Part shown: positions 32,813 through 41,285 of the stretch, piece after piece
Position numbering within the stretch: position 1 is the first letter of the stretch
Layout: every line of letters starts with the position of its first letter
Translations under genes and position numbers: made by a program
Notes under the pieces: generated by a model
Seen by the model: only the letters and a program-made list of their open reading frames with translations
What the model was told of the DNA's origin: nothing
Databases searched by the model: none
From: Haloprofundus salilacus
GTDB taxonomy: Archaea; Halobacteriota; Halobacteria; Halobacteriales; Haloferacaceae
NCBI RefSeq assembly: GCF_020150815.1
Contig: NZ_CP083723.1
Location: 2,790,001 to 2,854,000 of the forward strand
Reading direction: 5' to 3'
DNA: 64,000 nt

Positions 32813-34672
32813 TCAGCCGTCGCCCCAGACATCCGACAGCGGGTGATTTTTCCGTTCCTCTTCGCTAGAACGGACGCCGCTCTTGCCGCGTCGGCGACGG
32901 CGGCCGAATCCGCGGTTGTCGCGGGTAAAGCTGTCGTTCTCGTTGCCGCTGCTATCTGAGGTCGAACGACCACCATTCGCGCTGCCTGCACCGCCGACGC
33001 TGTCGAGGCCGCCAAGCGCCGCTCGCGGGTCGAATTCGGGGAGATTCGGCGTTTTCGTCCGGTCGACTTGCTCGGCGAACCAGTCGGGCGTGTCGGCCCG
33101 TGCGCGCTCGAACAGGTCCAGGAGGCTGGAGTCGGCGAGGTACGTCGCACCGTGGTCATCGGGCGCGCGGACGACCCGTCCGCAGGCCTGAATCACGGTT
33201 CGGAGCGCGGTGCGGTGGTACCAACTCCACTGTCCCTCTTCGAGGCGGCGGGCGACTCGGGAGTCGCTCGTATTGAGGTACGGCGCCTTACAGAGCACCT
33301 GCCACCGGCAGAGATCACCTTTCAGATCGAGCGCTTCCTCCATCTTCACCGAGAGAAAGAGTTCGGGGTCAGAACTCGCCTTCCACGCGTCCAGCTCCGC
33401 GTCACGATTCTCCTTACTGTGAGTTCGGACGCGCTCGCCGACGCCGAAGTTGACGAGCAACTCGGCGAGGCGCTCCTGAATGCTGTAGGAATGCGCGTGA
33501 ATCAGCCCCTTCTCGTTCGGATGTCGCGCCATCAGGCGGACGACGAGGCGCGCGATCTTCGGGATAGTTTCGTCGCGGTGTTCGAACGTCATCCGTCCCT
33601 GCGTCACGTCGTACAGCAGTCGGTTCTCGACGGGGAACGTGTGCGGCACGTCGACCAGCGCGACGTCTCTGGGGTCGAGACCGACCTGCCGACAGAAGGC
33701 GTCTTTATTGAGAATAGTCGCCGACAGCAGCGCGAACTTGTTGCCGCGGTCCCACACCGTGTGATGGAGGTACTTCTCGGGGTTGAGCGGCTTGATGACC
33801 ACCTGCGTTCCCTCGCCGCCGGGTTGGTCGACGACCCACGTGGTGGCGCTCGTCGGATCTCGGTAATCCTTGACGAACCAGTCGAGTTCGGAGCGGAGTT
33901 CTTGAAGCCTATCGCGGCGGGCGGCCTCCTCGGGCGTGAGTTCAGGTTTCGTCAGGAGTTCGTCCTTGGCGCGCTCGCAGACGCCCGAGAGCGTCTCGGC
34001 GAGGCGGGCAGCGCGTTCGACCGAATCGTCCGCGCCAGCGACGTCCGGGATGCCCACGTCGTCCCAGACCGGCACGGTACGAGGGTTCAACTCGATGGTC
34101 GCGTACATCTCGGCCCACTCGGCGAGACCGTGCGCCTCATCGACGACCACCACGTCGCGCTTGCGGAACACGTCGCTGCCGGCGGTCTGCATGAAATACG
34201 CGAGCGTCATCGCCGCGATGGATTTCGAGGAGGCGATGGCGCGGTCCGAGAAGTACGGGCAGCGGTGGCGAACCGTGCAGTCGAAGCCTTTCTGGCGGAC
34301 GCACGGCGCGCGGTTGACGGGCGTATCGTGTTCGCCCGGGAGGATGCAGGTGTAGTTGCGCTTGCCGCGGATGATGCTCAGGTCGTCCAAGAGCGACTCG
34401 CTCTCCACGTCGTCGAGTTGCGACACTTGGGGCGTCGTGTAGTAGGCGTCGGTGGCGTGTTTCGGTTCGGACTCCTCGACGGTGCGGGCGCATCCGGCGA
34501 TGGCGCGCGCGAGCAGCGACTTGCCGCTACCGGTCGGCGCGCGGACGAGCACCACGTCGTTGCCGGCGGCGAACGCGTCTCGAATGTCCCGGAGCGCCTG
34601 CTCCTGATTGCCGCGGTAACTCGGCGCGGGGAAGGCGTCGAAGATGCGCTCGGGGTTCACGCGCAGAGCCAC
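32813..34672 (-). CDS. XPD/Rad3-like Fe-S helicase
   Basis: Superfamily 2 DNA helicase of about 619 aa. Walker A is APTGSGKS (45-52), Walker B VVVDEAH, and motif VI 'QACGRVVRAPDDHGATY'. Four cysteines C109, C124, C132 and C138 between motifs I and II form the 4Fe-4S site of XPD/DinG-type enzymes. It therefore probably unwinds DNA 5' to 3' in repair. The C-terminal ~85 residues are a disordered, charged tail (Ser/Gly/Arg-rich). I take the GTG at 34672; a TTG three codons earlier is also in frame. No link to neighbours visible. Confidence 0.9.
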   Translation of the reverse strand: MALRVNPERIFDAFPAPSYRGNQEQALRDIRDAFAAGNDVVLVRAPTGSGKSLLARAIAGCARTVEESEPKHATDAYYTTPQVSQLDDVESESLLDDLSIIRGKRNYTCILPGEHDTPVNRAPCVRQKGFDCTVRHRCPYFSDRAIASSKSIAAMTLAYFMQTAGSDVFRKRDVVVVDEAHGLAEWAEMYATIELNPRTVPVWDDVGIPDVAGADDSVERAARLAETLSGVCERAKDELLTKPELTPEEAARRDRLQELRSELDWFVKDYRDPTSATTWVVDQPGGEGTQVVIKPLNPEKYLHHTVWDRGNKFALLSATILNKDAFCRQVGLDPRDVALVDVPHTFPVENRLLYDVTQGRMTFEHRDETIPKIARLVVRLMARHPNEKGLIHAHSYSIQERLAELLVNFGVGERVRTHSKENRDAELDAWKASSDPELFLSVKMEEALDLKGDLCRWQVLCKAPYLNTSDSRVARRLEEGQWSWYHRTALRTVIQACGRVVRAPDDHGATYLADSSLLDLFERARADTPDWFAEQVDRTKTPNLPEFDPRAALGGLDSVGGAGSANGGRSTSDSSGNENDSFTRDNRGFGRRRRRGKSGVRSSEEERKNHPLSDVWGDG

Positions 34673-34739
34673 CGCGGGCAACGGCCTAAAGCCACCGACT
34701 CCGCGCAGGTGTCCGAACTCGGTTTCGCGCGACCCACGG

Positions 34740-34943
34740 TTACAGTGCCTTCACGTCCGCCGCCGTGACGTCGCGGTCCTCGGGCAACTGCTCGATGCAG
34801 TCGAAGCAGAGAAAGCAGTCGGTGCCGTCGGCGAGTTCGAGCGCCATCCCCCCGGACGGCCCGTAGTCGAAGCTCCAGAAGTCGCCGATACCGCCGCCGA
34901 TGCGGATTTTGAGATTACAGCCGTCGCAGCGTGCCTTCGCCAT
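34740..34943 (-). CDS. small cysteine-rich protein, 67 aa
   Basis: The 67-aa protein carries 'CDGC' at residues 6-9 and 'CFLCFDC' near residue 43, with a Gly-rich 'IGGGIGDFWSFDYGPSGG' between. The cysteines could bind one zinc. I think it is a haloarchaeal zinc protein family (possibly DUF7561) but am not certain. The start MAKARCDGCN is at 34943; longer frames are open but unlike the family. Just downstream of nothing else; the helicase follows on the same strand. Confidence 0.7.
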   Translation of the reverse strand: MAKARCDGCNLKIRIGGGIGDFWSFDYGPSGGMALELADGTDCFLCFDCIEQLPEDRDVTAADVKAL

Positions 34944-35027
34944 GCTCGACACACTAGCCAAGGCGACGGAAGACACCTTCGGGCAGCCGTGGCACTGTTT
35001 AACATCCAACGTCCCGACGTGTCCCAC

Positions 35028-35894
35028 ATGAAGGTGAACTGCGAGGGATGCGCGGGGTGCTGCATCGACTGGCGACCTATCGCACCCGAAACCCTCGACC
35101 ACGAACGTCGCGGGCGGCGCGACCCGCTGGACGACACCTACAACCTCGTGCCGCTGACCCGCGACGAGGTGAAAGCGTTTCTCGACGGCGGCCTCGGCGA
35201 CGTGATGACGCCGCGGCTGTTCGGCGCCGCCGACGAGACTAGATCGGTTCGCGTCGACGGCTACGACCTCGCGGCACTCGGCGGTCGGCCCGTCTTCTAC
35301 GTCGGTCTTCGCAAGCCGCCGAAGCCGGTCGGTCCGTTCGGCGTCGACCCGACGTGGCTCGACACCTGCGTCTTTCTCGACCCGGAGACGCTTCGCTGCC
35401 GCATCCACGACACTGATCTCTACCCCGCGACCTGCGGCGACTACCCCGGACAGAACCTCGCGCTGGGCCAGGAGACGGAGTGCGAGCGCGTCGAGCGTAG
35501 CTACGACGGCGACCGGCTCCTCGACGACGAACCGCCCGAGAAACTCCAAGGACTGGCGCTCGGCCCGCAGGCGCTCGGCTCGAAACTGTTCGTCTACCCC
35601 GACCCCGAGGAACTCGCGGGCGTCGTCGAGCGTCTCGCCGCCGGAGAGGCGACAACGGCGGACCGCGCGCTGTTCGTTGGGGCAGCCGCAGGGTCGAGGC
35701 CGGGAACGGCGGCGGTCGACGAGCAGAAAGCCGAGACAGCCCGAGAGCGGGCGATGGATGCGGAGTCATGGGCTGGAGAACTCGTCGACGCGTGGACCGA
35801 CCGCGCCGGACGTCGCGGGAGCGGCGCGGGAGACGTCTCGGAGCGGTCGGCGTTCGAGGAACGCCGGGGCGCGCCGCCGGTGGCAGAGTGGTGA
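35028..35894 (+). CDS. YkgJ family cysteine cluster protein
   Basis: The 288-aa protein has the YkgJ zinc/iron-binding cluster: 'CEGCAGCCIDW' at residues 5-15 and later 'CVFLDPETLRCRIHD' and 'ATCGDYPGQ'. Members of this family (CxxxCxxC) are thought to bind zinc or Fe-S; some form part of chelatase-like complexes, but no function is settled. The C-terminal 60 residues are a charged, low-complexity tail. The ATG at 35028 starts exactly before the first cysteine motif. Confidence 0.85.
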   Translation: MKVNCEGCAGCCIDWRPIAPETLDHERRGRRDPLDDTYNLVPLTRDEVKAFLDGGLGDVMTPRLFGAADETRSVRVDGYDLAALGGRPVFYVGLRKPPKPVGPFGVDPTWLDTCVFLDPETLRCRIHDTDLYPATCGDYPGQNLALGQETECERVERSYDGDRLLDDEPPEKLQGLALGPQALGSKLFVYPDPEELAGVVERLAAGEATTADRALFVGAAAGSRPGTAAVDEQKAETARERAMDAESWAGELVDAWTDRAGRRGSGAGDVSERSAFEERRGAPPVAEW

Positions 35895-35955
35895 CCGAGG
35901 CGAGGAGTCGGTGCGTCGGGAACAGTTAACCGCCTCACGCCCCACATCACGAACT

Positions 35956-36942
35956 ATGAAGGTCCTCGTGACGGGTGCGACGGGATTCGTCGGCGGACAG
36001 TTGGTTCCGGCGCTTCGGACCGCCGGACACGACGTGACGGTGCTGGTCCGCGACGTCGACCGGTACGACGCGCCAGCGGGCGTCAACGTCGTCGAAGGCG
36101 ACCTGCTCGAACCGAACCAGTCCGAACTCGTCGTCGGCGACGGACCGACCGGCGAGCAGTCGCTCACGACGCTGCTCGAGGCGCTTGAGATAGAGACGGC
36201 GTACTATCTCGTCCACTCGATGCAGGCCGGGGTGGACTTCGAAGAGCGCGACCGGCGCATCGCGCGGCGGTTCGTCCGCGTCGTCGCCGACACCGACGTC
36301 GCGCGAGTGCTCTATCTGGGCGGACTCGGCGAGGAGCGCGACCAACTCTCGAAACATCTCCAGTCCCGGCGAGAAGTCGAGTACATCCTCTCGCAGGGTG
36401 AGTACGACCTGACGACGCTCCGGGCGGCCATCATCGTCGGCGACGGGAGCGCGAGTTTCGACCTCGTCGAGCAACTGGCGCGGCGACTCCCGCTGATGGT
36501 GACGCCGCGGTGGGTCCAGACGAAGTGCCAGCCGATCGCCATCGACGACGTGGTCGCGTATCTCGTCGGCGTGCTCGACCACCCGGAGACCGCGGGCGAG
36601 ATGTACGAAATCGGCGGCCCAGACGTAGTGACGTACGAGGAGATGCTGCGTGAGACCGCCCGACAGGAAGGTCGCCGACTCGTCATCGTCCCCGTCCCGG
36701 TGTTGACGCCGCGACTGTCGGCGTACTGGGTCGGACTGGTGACCGACGTTCCGCCGAGCATCGCCCGCCCGCTCATCGACGGCCTGAAAAATCCCGTCGT
36801 CGTCGACGACACGCGAATCAGAGACGTCGTCCCGTTCGAGTTGACGCCGTTCGAGGAGGCCGTCGCGGCGGCGCTCGGTACCCACGAGGAAAGCGAGACG
36901 ACGGCGGTGACGGACGCAACGAGTGCGCCGAAGACCAACTGA
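35956..36942 (+). CDS. NAD(P)-binding atypical SDR (NDUFA9-like)
   Basis: The 328-aa protein begins with the Rossmann motif TGATGFVGGQL (residues 6-16) and follows the complex I NDUFA9/39-kDa-like atypical SDR pattern ('AYYLVHSM', 'VLYLGGLGE', 'LRAAIIVGDGSASF'). These proteins often bind NAD(P)H without catalysis and associate with lipid-modifying or respiratory complexes. No YxxxK pair is obvious. A polar tail of about 20 residues ends the protein. Followed after 28 bases by a membrane protein gene on the same strand. Confidence 0.85.
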   Translation: MKVLVTGATGFVGGQLVPALRTAGHDVTVLVRDVDRYDAPAGVNVVEGDLLEPNQSELVVGDGPTGEQSLTTLLEALEIETAYYLVHSMQAGVDFEERDRRIARRFVRVVADTDVARVLYLGGLGEERDQLSKHLQSRREVEYILSQGEYDLTTLRAAIIVGDGSASFDLVEQLARRLPLMVTPRWVQTKCQPIAIDDVVAYLVGVLDHPETAGEMYEIGGPDVVTYEEMLRETARQEGRRLVIVPVPVLTPRLSAYWVGLVTDVPPSIARPLIDGLKNPVVVDDTRIRDVVPFELTPFEEAVAAALGTHEESETTAVTDATSAPKTN

Positions 36943-36970
36943 AAGCCGAGACGACGGGGACGAAGAGAGG

Positions 36971-37705
36971 ATGCAGCGACAGCGATACGAGCAGACGGCG
37001 CAGTCCGAACCGGAGTACGGCGACACGTGGGTGTACGAGAGCATCGTCGGTGCGCTCCCCGGCATCAACCTGACCGAGTGGCAGGCGGTGCTGCTCCAGA
37101 TCGCCATCTTCGAGGTGTCGCTTTTGTTTTTGGCGTGGGCTTACGACCTCTGGGACGCCGCGCTCGCCGGGACAGCCGCCGTCTTCGTCGCCGCCGTGGG
37201 CAGTCTCGCGATGGTCCGCATCGGCGAACGAACGCGTTCGCTGACGCTGCCGGAGTCGTACCAACGACTGCTGTTCGGGTCGAGCGTCGAAGTCGTCCTC
37301 GCGGTGCTCGCGTTCGTCGCGCTCGTCACCCACCTGTTCGTCTTCGATCCCGAGCGAGCGGCGAACCCCCTCGTCGAGTCGCTGTTCGGCGAGCGCCCGG
37401 ACGTGATTCCGGTATACTTGATGCTGCTCGTGCTCTGGGACCTCTGTTACCGCATCGGGACGTCGTGGTGGGCGTCGGTCGTCTCGCTGTGGCGGTCCTA
37501 TCGGTTCACGTTCGACGCGGAGACGGCCTCGGAACTCCGACGCGTGGACCTGATGAACATCGCGTTCGGTCTCACGCAGTTGGTACTCGTGCCGTTCATC
37601 GTCGATCGACCGGTGTTGCTGTTCGCTGTCGGCGGACACGTCGTCGCCGTGACTATCGTCTCGACGCTGGCGGTGCTGACACTGGATGTCGAAGAAAACG
37701 TGTGA
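36971..37705 (+). CDS. multi-pass membrane protein of unknown family
   Basis: The 244-aa protein has five to six hydrophobic segments (about 40-60, 62-80, 103-125, 155-175, 205-240) with polar ends. I do not recognise a catalytic motif. Sequence such as 'LWDLCYRIGTSWWASVV' is aromatic-rich. I start at the ATG 36971. It lies between an NAD-binding protein gene and, only four bases after its stop, the end of the convergent DUF5786 gene. Confidence 0.72.
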   Translation: MQRQRYEQTAQSEPEYGDTWVYESIVGALPGINLTEWQAVLLQIAIFEVSLLFLAWAYDLWDAALAGTAAVFVAAVGSLAMVRIGERTRSLTLPESYQRLLFGSSVEVVLAVLAFVALVTHLFVFDPERAANPLVESLFGERPDVIPVYLMLLVLWDLCYRIGTSWWASVVSLWRSYRFTFDAETASELRRVDLMNIAFGLTQLVLVPFIVDRPVLLFAVGGHVVAVTIVSTLAVLTLDVEENV

Positions 37706-37709
37706 GAAC

Positions 37710-37886
37710 TCAGCGTTCGCCCTTCAGCTTCCGGAACTGGTCGAGCAGTTCCTCCGTCGAGTCACCGGAATCGTATTCGAGGCGTCCACGGAACTCCGTG
37801 CGCGCCTCGTCGAAGTCCGCGTCCACCTGACTCGTTTTCTGCGCGCGACGCTCGTGTTCGTCCTCGTCATAGGCACCCATTGACAT
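37710..37886 (-). CDS. DUF5786 family haloarchaeal protein
   Basis: The 58-aa acidic protein (MSMGAYDEDEHERR at the start, 'EYDSGDSTEELLDQFRKLK' near the end) fits the DUF5786 family, which I know only from haloarchaea. It is charged and probably helical at its C-terminus. An alternative start two codons in (MGAYDED) is the family's usual form. TATATATA centred about 28 bases before the ATG gives a strong leaderless promoter. Convergent with the membrane protein gene. Confidence 0.85.
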   Translation of the reverse strand: MSMGAYDEDEHERRAQKTSQVDADFDEARTEFRGRLEYDSGDSTEELLDQFRKLKGER

Positions 37887-37907
37887 GCTATGATATCACT
37901 TAACAAT

Positions 37908-37922
37908 TCTTGTATATATACA
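37908..37922 (-). promoter_or_regulatory. TATA box of the DUF5786 gene
   Basis: CTTGTATATATACAT, a strongly A+T-rich box about 28 bases before the DUF5786 start codon. It lies in the 108-base gap shared with the divergent DUF5784 gene. Confidence 0.55.
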
Positions 37923-37994
37923 TAACGATTGGTCAGATTTCGGGTACGGAGCACGCACGGAACACGTAAGGTCTCCCACCGGCAACTCGGCGTC

Positions 37995-38999
37995 GTGGCA
38001 CGACCTCTGCGGTTCCGGCACGCGCCCGGTCGATGGACCGAACAGCGCGTCCGACACGACGTATACTCTCATCTCGATTCGAATCTCGGCGCAGCGATGA
38101 AGCGTCCCTGGTTCAAGCCACCCTCGGGGTACGAGGCGCGACGCTTCGAGATGGACAACGGCGATACGGCGCTTTTCTGCTGGAACGACGACGGCGCGTA
38201 CTGGCTCGGAAACACGGAGACACCGAGTACGCTCTGGCGCACGGAGAAGTTCGGCTTCACCGATGTTCCCTACCCGATCTGCCGGTGGGCCGAGCGCGAG
38301 CTGCTCGCGCAGTTGTACGAGGAGACGCCGTGGCTCGAACCGTTTCCGCACCTCTCGTGGTTCTTTCTCCCCGTGTTTCTCTCGAAAGACGGGCGACACA
38401 CGACGCGACGGTTCTTCGACGAACACGCCGCGGGCTTTCCCGACGCGACGCGCGACCAGGCGCTCTCTTTCTACGAGTCGTTTCTGAAGACTGGCGTGCT
38501 CGACGAGTACCGCGAACTGATGGCCGGGAAACTGGGTACCTCGAAGCAGCTCGATTTAGTCCGGATGAGCGCCTCGATGGGCGAGTTCAACGCAGCCGCG
38601 CTGCTCACCGAAGCGGAGTACAACATCACCCCCGAAATCGAGGTAACGACCGGTCACTCGCTGGACTACCGGGCCGAACGCAACGGCGAGGGAACGCTCG
38701 TCGAGGTGACTCGGCCGCTGCCGACGAACCGCCGGAGCGCCGGAACGCCCGTCGCCGCCGTCCGCGACACCGCGGAGACGAAGACCTCCGGCCAGTTGGA
38801 GCGACACGGTGGCGGCGTCACGCTGTTCGTCGACTGCTCGTCGTTTCCGGACGACGATTGGCGGGCGGTCCGCGCCGAGAAACCCGACGTGAGACACCGT
38901 CCGGCGGTCGTCTTCCGGACGCGACCCTCCGGCGACGTCGAAGCGTACAAGAAAGGAAGCGTCCCGCTCGAACTCGACGGTGCCGTCGAGTGGTTCTGA
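37995..38999 (+). CDS. DUF5784 family haloarchaeal protein
   Basis: The 334-aa soluble protein of the DUF5784 family, known to me only from Halobacteria. Conserved stretches include 'MKRPWFKPPSGYEARRFEMD', 'FCWNDDGAYWLGNTETP' and 'SWFFLPVFLSKDGR'. Function unknown. I choose the GTG at 37995 (MARPLRFR-type family N-terminus, reading VARPLRFRHAPGRW) rather than the ATG 34 codons later. Divergent from DUF5786, and 108 bases apart, so the two orphans may be co-regulated. Confidence 0.82.
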   Translation: MARPLRFRHAPGRWTEQRVRHDVYSHLDSNLGAAMKRPWFKPPSGYEARRFEMDNGDTALFCWNDDGAYWLGNTETPSTLWRTEKFGFTDVPYPICRWAERELLAQLYEETPWLEPFPHLSWFFLPVFLSKDGRHTTRRFFDEHAAGFPDATRDQALSFYESFLKTGVLDEYRELMAGKLGTSKQLDLVRMSASMGEFNAAALLTEAEYNITPEIEVTTGHSLDYRAERNGEGTLVEVTRPLPTNRRSAGTPVAAVRDTAETKTSGQLERHGGGVTLFVDCSSFPDDDWRAVRAEKPDVRHRPAVVFRTRPSGDVEAYKKGSVPLELDGAVEWF

Positions 39000-39088
39000 G
39001 CCCTCTAACAGGCTCGAAAATCGGATGATTGGGCGGGTCGGCGTACTGGCGGCCCGACGCGCCCGGAGCGGATGGATGGACTAGAGCG

Positions 39089-39376
39089 TCAGAAGGAGAC
39101 CTGCCCGGCGTTACCTTCACCGAGCGTCGGCGCGTCCCTGTCGCTGTAGAACCGCCGTCCGATGGCTTCGTGACCGACGCCAGTGAGCAACGCCTCGTAC
39201 ACTTCGTCGGCGTCGGCGTACGTCTGCGAACCGAGACGTTCGAGCACGGTGCCGACCGTCTCGGATCCGTTCTGTAGGTGGATCGTCTCTGTGCCGTAGG
39301 CGCTGACGAGTTCGTCTGTGGTCGCGGGGAAATCGTGGCTCTCAACGAGGTCGCTGGTTCTATTCAAGCGCATCAT
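39089..39376 (-). CDS. DUF5789 family haloarchaeal protein
   Basis: The 95-aa protein fits DUF5789, another haloarchaeal-only family ('DFPATTDELVSAYGTETIHLQNGSETVG', conserved 'GRRFYSDRDAP' end). It has a small helical-beta layout and no metal or catalytic motif. ATG codons at 39376 and 39373 are both possible. It is divergent from the PHP gene over 127 bases that contain a repeat-rich control region. Confidence 0.8.
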   Translation of the reverse strand: MMRLNRTSDLVESHDFPATTDELVSAYGTETIHLQNGSETVGTVLERLGSQTYADADEVYEALLTGVGHEAIGRRFYSDRDAPTLGEGNAGQVSF

Positions 39377-39435
39377 CTGTATTGTGCCCGCCGTAGTTCA
39401 TAATGATTTTCCATGTACGTCATTAGTCGCAATTG

Positions 39436-39466
39436 AGGAACCATAGTTCCTTAATGATCCTTAATG
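39436..39466. promoter_or_regulatory. inverted and direct repeats between DUF5789 and PHP genes
   Basis: AGGAAC-CATA-GTTCCT (39436-39451) is an inverted repeat; CCTTAATG follows at 39449-39456 and again at 39459-39466, a direct repeat with a 10-base period, about one helical turn. It lies between two divergent genes, so a regulator bound here could control both. Confidence 0.45.
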
Positions 39467-39503
39467 TCGGGGCGTTTTTCCCGGCTGCGACCGAGCGATC
39501 GCT

Positions 39504-40340
39504 ATGGTCATCGCCGCCGACCTCCACGTCCACACGACCGCCTCCGACGGCCGACTGACGCTCGACGCGCTCCCGGCGGCCGCGCGGGCGGGCGGCGTCG
39601 ATTGGGTCGCCGTCACCGACCACGACACGTTCCACCCGGGACTCGACACGCCGGTGAGCGTCCGCGACGGAGTTACGGTGATTCACGGCCTCGAACTCCG
39701 CGTCGACGTCTCCGAACGAAGTTTGGGGAGCGGTGAGACGGCCTCTAACGACGCCGGAGAGATGCAGGTCGACCTACTGGGCTACGGGGTCCGGCGAACC
39801 CCCGCGCTGACCGACGAACTCGACCGACTCCAGCGGAACCGCGTCGAACGCGGCGCGGAGCTCGTCGACCGCGTCGAATCGTATCTCGACGTCGACCTCG
39901 ACGTCGAGCCCCGGCCGGGCATCGGCCGCCCGCACGTCGCCCGCGCCGTCGACGCGAGCGAGGCCGACTACGACTATCAGGGCGCGTTCGACCACCTCAT
40001 CGGCGACGACGGACCCTGTTTCGTGCCGCGTGAGATTCCGACGTTCGAGCGCGGAGCTGAGTTGCTCTCGAAGGCGTGCGCGATCGTCTCGCTGGCGCAC
40101 CCGTTCCGGTACGACGACCCCGAGACGGCGCTGTCGCTGGCGACCGACCTCGACGCCGTCGAGCGCTACTACCCCTACGAGTACGAGGTGGACGAGGCGC
40201 TCGTCGACGAGTTTGTCGAGCGCGAGGGGCTGCTCACGACGGGAGGCAGCGACGCCCACGGGACCGAACTTGGCGTCAGCGGCGTTCCCCCAAAAGCGTT
40301 TGCGGCGATTCGCGAGCGGTTACCAGAAGCGGTGGCTTAA
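39504..40340 (+). CDS. PHP domain metal-dependent phosphoesterase
   Basis: Polymerase and histidinol phosphatase (PHP) domain protein, 278 aa. The metal ligands are visible as DLHVHT (residues 6-11), 'VAVTDHDTFHPG' (about 38-48), 'HGLELRVD' and the late 'GGSDAHGTE'. Stand-alone PHP proteins act on phosphoesters such as 3',5'-nucleoside bisphosphates, but the natural substrate here is unknown. Divergent from DUF5789. Confidence 0.88.
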   Translation: MVIAADLHVHTTASDGRLTLDALPAAARAGGVDWVAVTDHDTFHPGLDTPVSVRDGVTVIHGLELRVDVSERSLGSGETASNDAGEMQVDLLGYGVRRTPALTDELDRLQRNRVERGAELVDRVESYLDVDLDVEPRPGIGRPHVARAVDASEADYDYQGAFDHLIGDDGPCFVPREIPTFERGAELLSKACAIVSLAHPFRYDDPETALSLATDLDAVERYYPYEYEVDEALVDEFVEREGLLTTGGSDAHGTELGVSGVPPKAFAAIRERLPEAVA

Positions 40341-40366
40341 ACGCACTGGGGCACGAAGGATGGTGT

Positions 40367-40531
40367 ATGCAGTGCCACTATTGTGACCGCGATGCCGCTT
40401 TTGCCGCCGGAAAAGACGGTGTTCGAGTCGGCCTCTGCGAGCAGCATTTCCGCGAGCGGATGGAGGAACTCGCCGAATCCGACGGGTTGGAAGCCCTGCG
40501 GGAGCGGCTCGACGTGGATCGAGCGGAGTGA
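40367..40531 (+). CDS. small zinc-finger-like protein (DUF6757-type)
   Basis: The 54-aa protein 'MQCHYCDRDAAFAAGKDG' has CxxC (C3, C6) and a later 'LCEQHF' (Cys and His), which could form one zinc site, then a charged helix. I associate it with the haloarchaeal DUF6757 family. It begins 26 bases after the PHP gene on the same strand. Confidence 0.72.
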   Translation: MQCHYCDRDAAFAAGKDGVRVGLCEQHFRERMEELAESDGLEALRERLDVDRAE

Positions 40532-40690
40532 GTATTTTACGAACGACCGACGATTCACGTCGAGAAGAGGTCGACCGCGCCGAGTGAGTCTCGGACGAAC
40601 GGATGACGAACATTTTTCGGGTGGGAACGGAGTTCTATCGACAGAGTGGGCCAACAGTCGGATCGTCGACGCGACGCACGACGAGGATGC

Positions 40691-41221
40691 TCAGCGTTCG
40701 AGTTCCGACGGCAGTAGCCCGAACACGCGCAGGTCGACCCGGCGTCCGCCGACGAACTCCTGCTCGCGGAGGACGCCCTCCTCACGGAAGCCGACTTTTT
40801 CGAGAACCCGCCCGGAGGCGACATTCGGCGCTCGCACTCGGGCGGTGAGTTTGTCGAGTCGCCGTTCGTCGAACGCGTACCGCGCGAGGGTCCGAGCGGC
40901 GTCCGTGGCGTGGCCTCGTCCCTGCGCCTCCAGCGTGATCCAGTAGCCGATTTCGGCGCTGCCGTTCGTCTCGTCGAGGTCGTAGAAGAAGCAGAGACCG
41001 ACCGTTCGGTCGCCGATTCCGACGAGAAACGTCTCGCCGTCGTCGTCGCCGACGACCGACTCGAGGTAGTCGGTGGCCGCCGAGAGGTTCATCGGCCGGG
41101 TGTCGCCGAGGACGCGACGGAACGCGGGGTCGTTGCGGTGGCGGGCGATGAACTCCCGGTCCTCGCGTTCGACGGTCCGGAGTTCGACGCGCTCGCCGGT
41201 GAGAAAGACGGGGCCGGGCAC
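40691..41221 (-). CDS. GNAT family N-acetyltransferase
   Basis: The 176-aa protein is a RimJ/RimL-type GNAT: 'LRTVEREDREFIARHRNDP' start, 'GLCFFYDLDETNGSAEIGYWI', and the acetyl-CoA loop 'EAQGRGHATDAARTL', then 'NVASGRVLEKVGFREEGVLR'. It acetylates an amine, often an N-terminal amine of a ribosomal protein in this subgroup. GTG start. Target unknown. Confidence 0.9.
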   Translation of the reverse strand: MPGPVFLTGERVELRTVEREDREFIARHRNDPAFRRVLGDTRPMNLSAATDYLESVVGDDDGETFLVGIGDRTVGLCFFYDLDETNGSAEIGYWITLEAQGRGHATDAARTLARYAFDERRLDKLTARVRAPNVASGRVLEKVGFREEGVLREQEFVGGRRVDLRVFGLLPSELER

Positions 41222-41285
41222 GTTGTGAACGTCTACTCCGCGACGGAAAATAACGTCGACCGGTGGGGGAGCGTCCCGTCGACCG

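Noticed and set aside
37929-37994. A longer DUF5784 start at 37929
   Set aside because: The family N-terminus (ARPLRFR) begins at the GTG 37995; upstream residues are not conserved-looking and lie in the shared promoter region.
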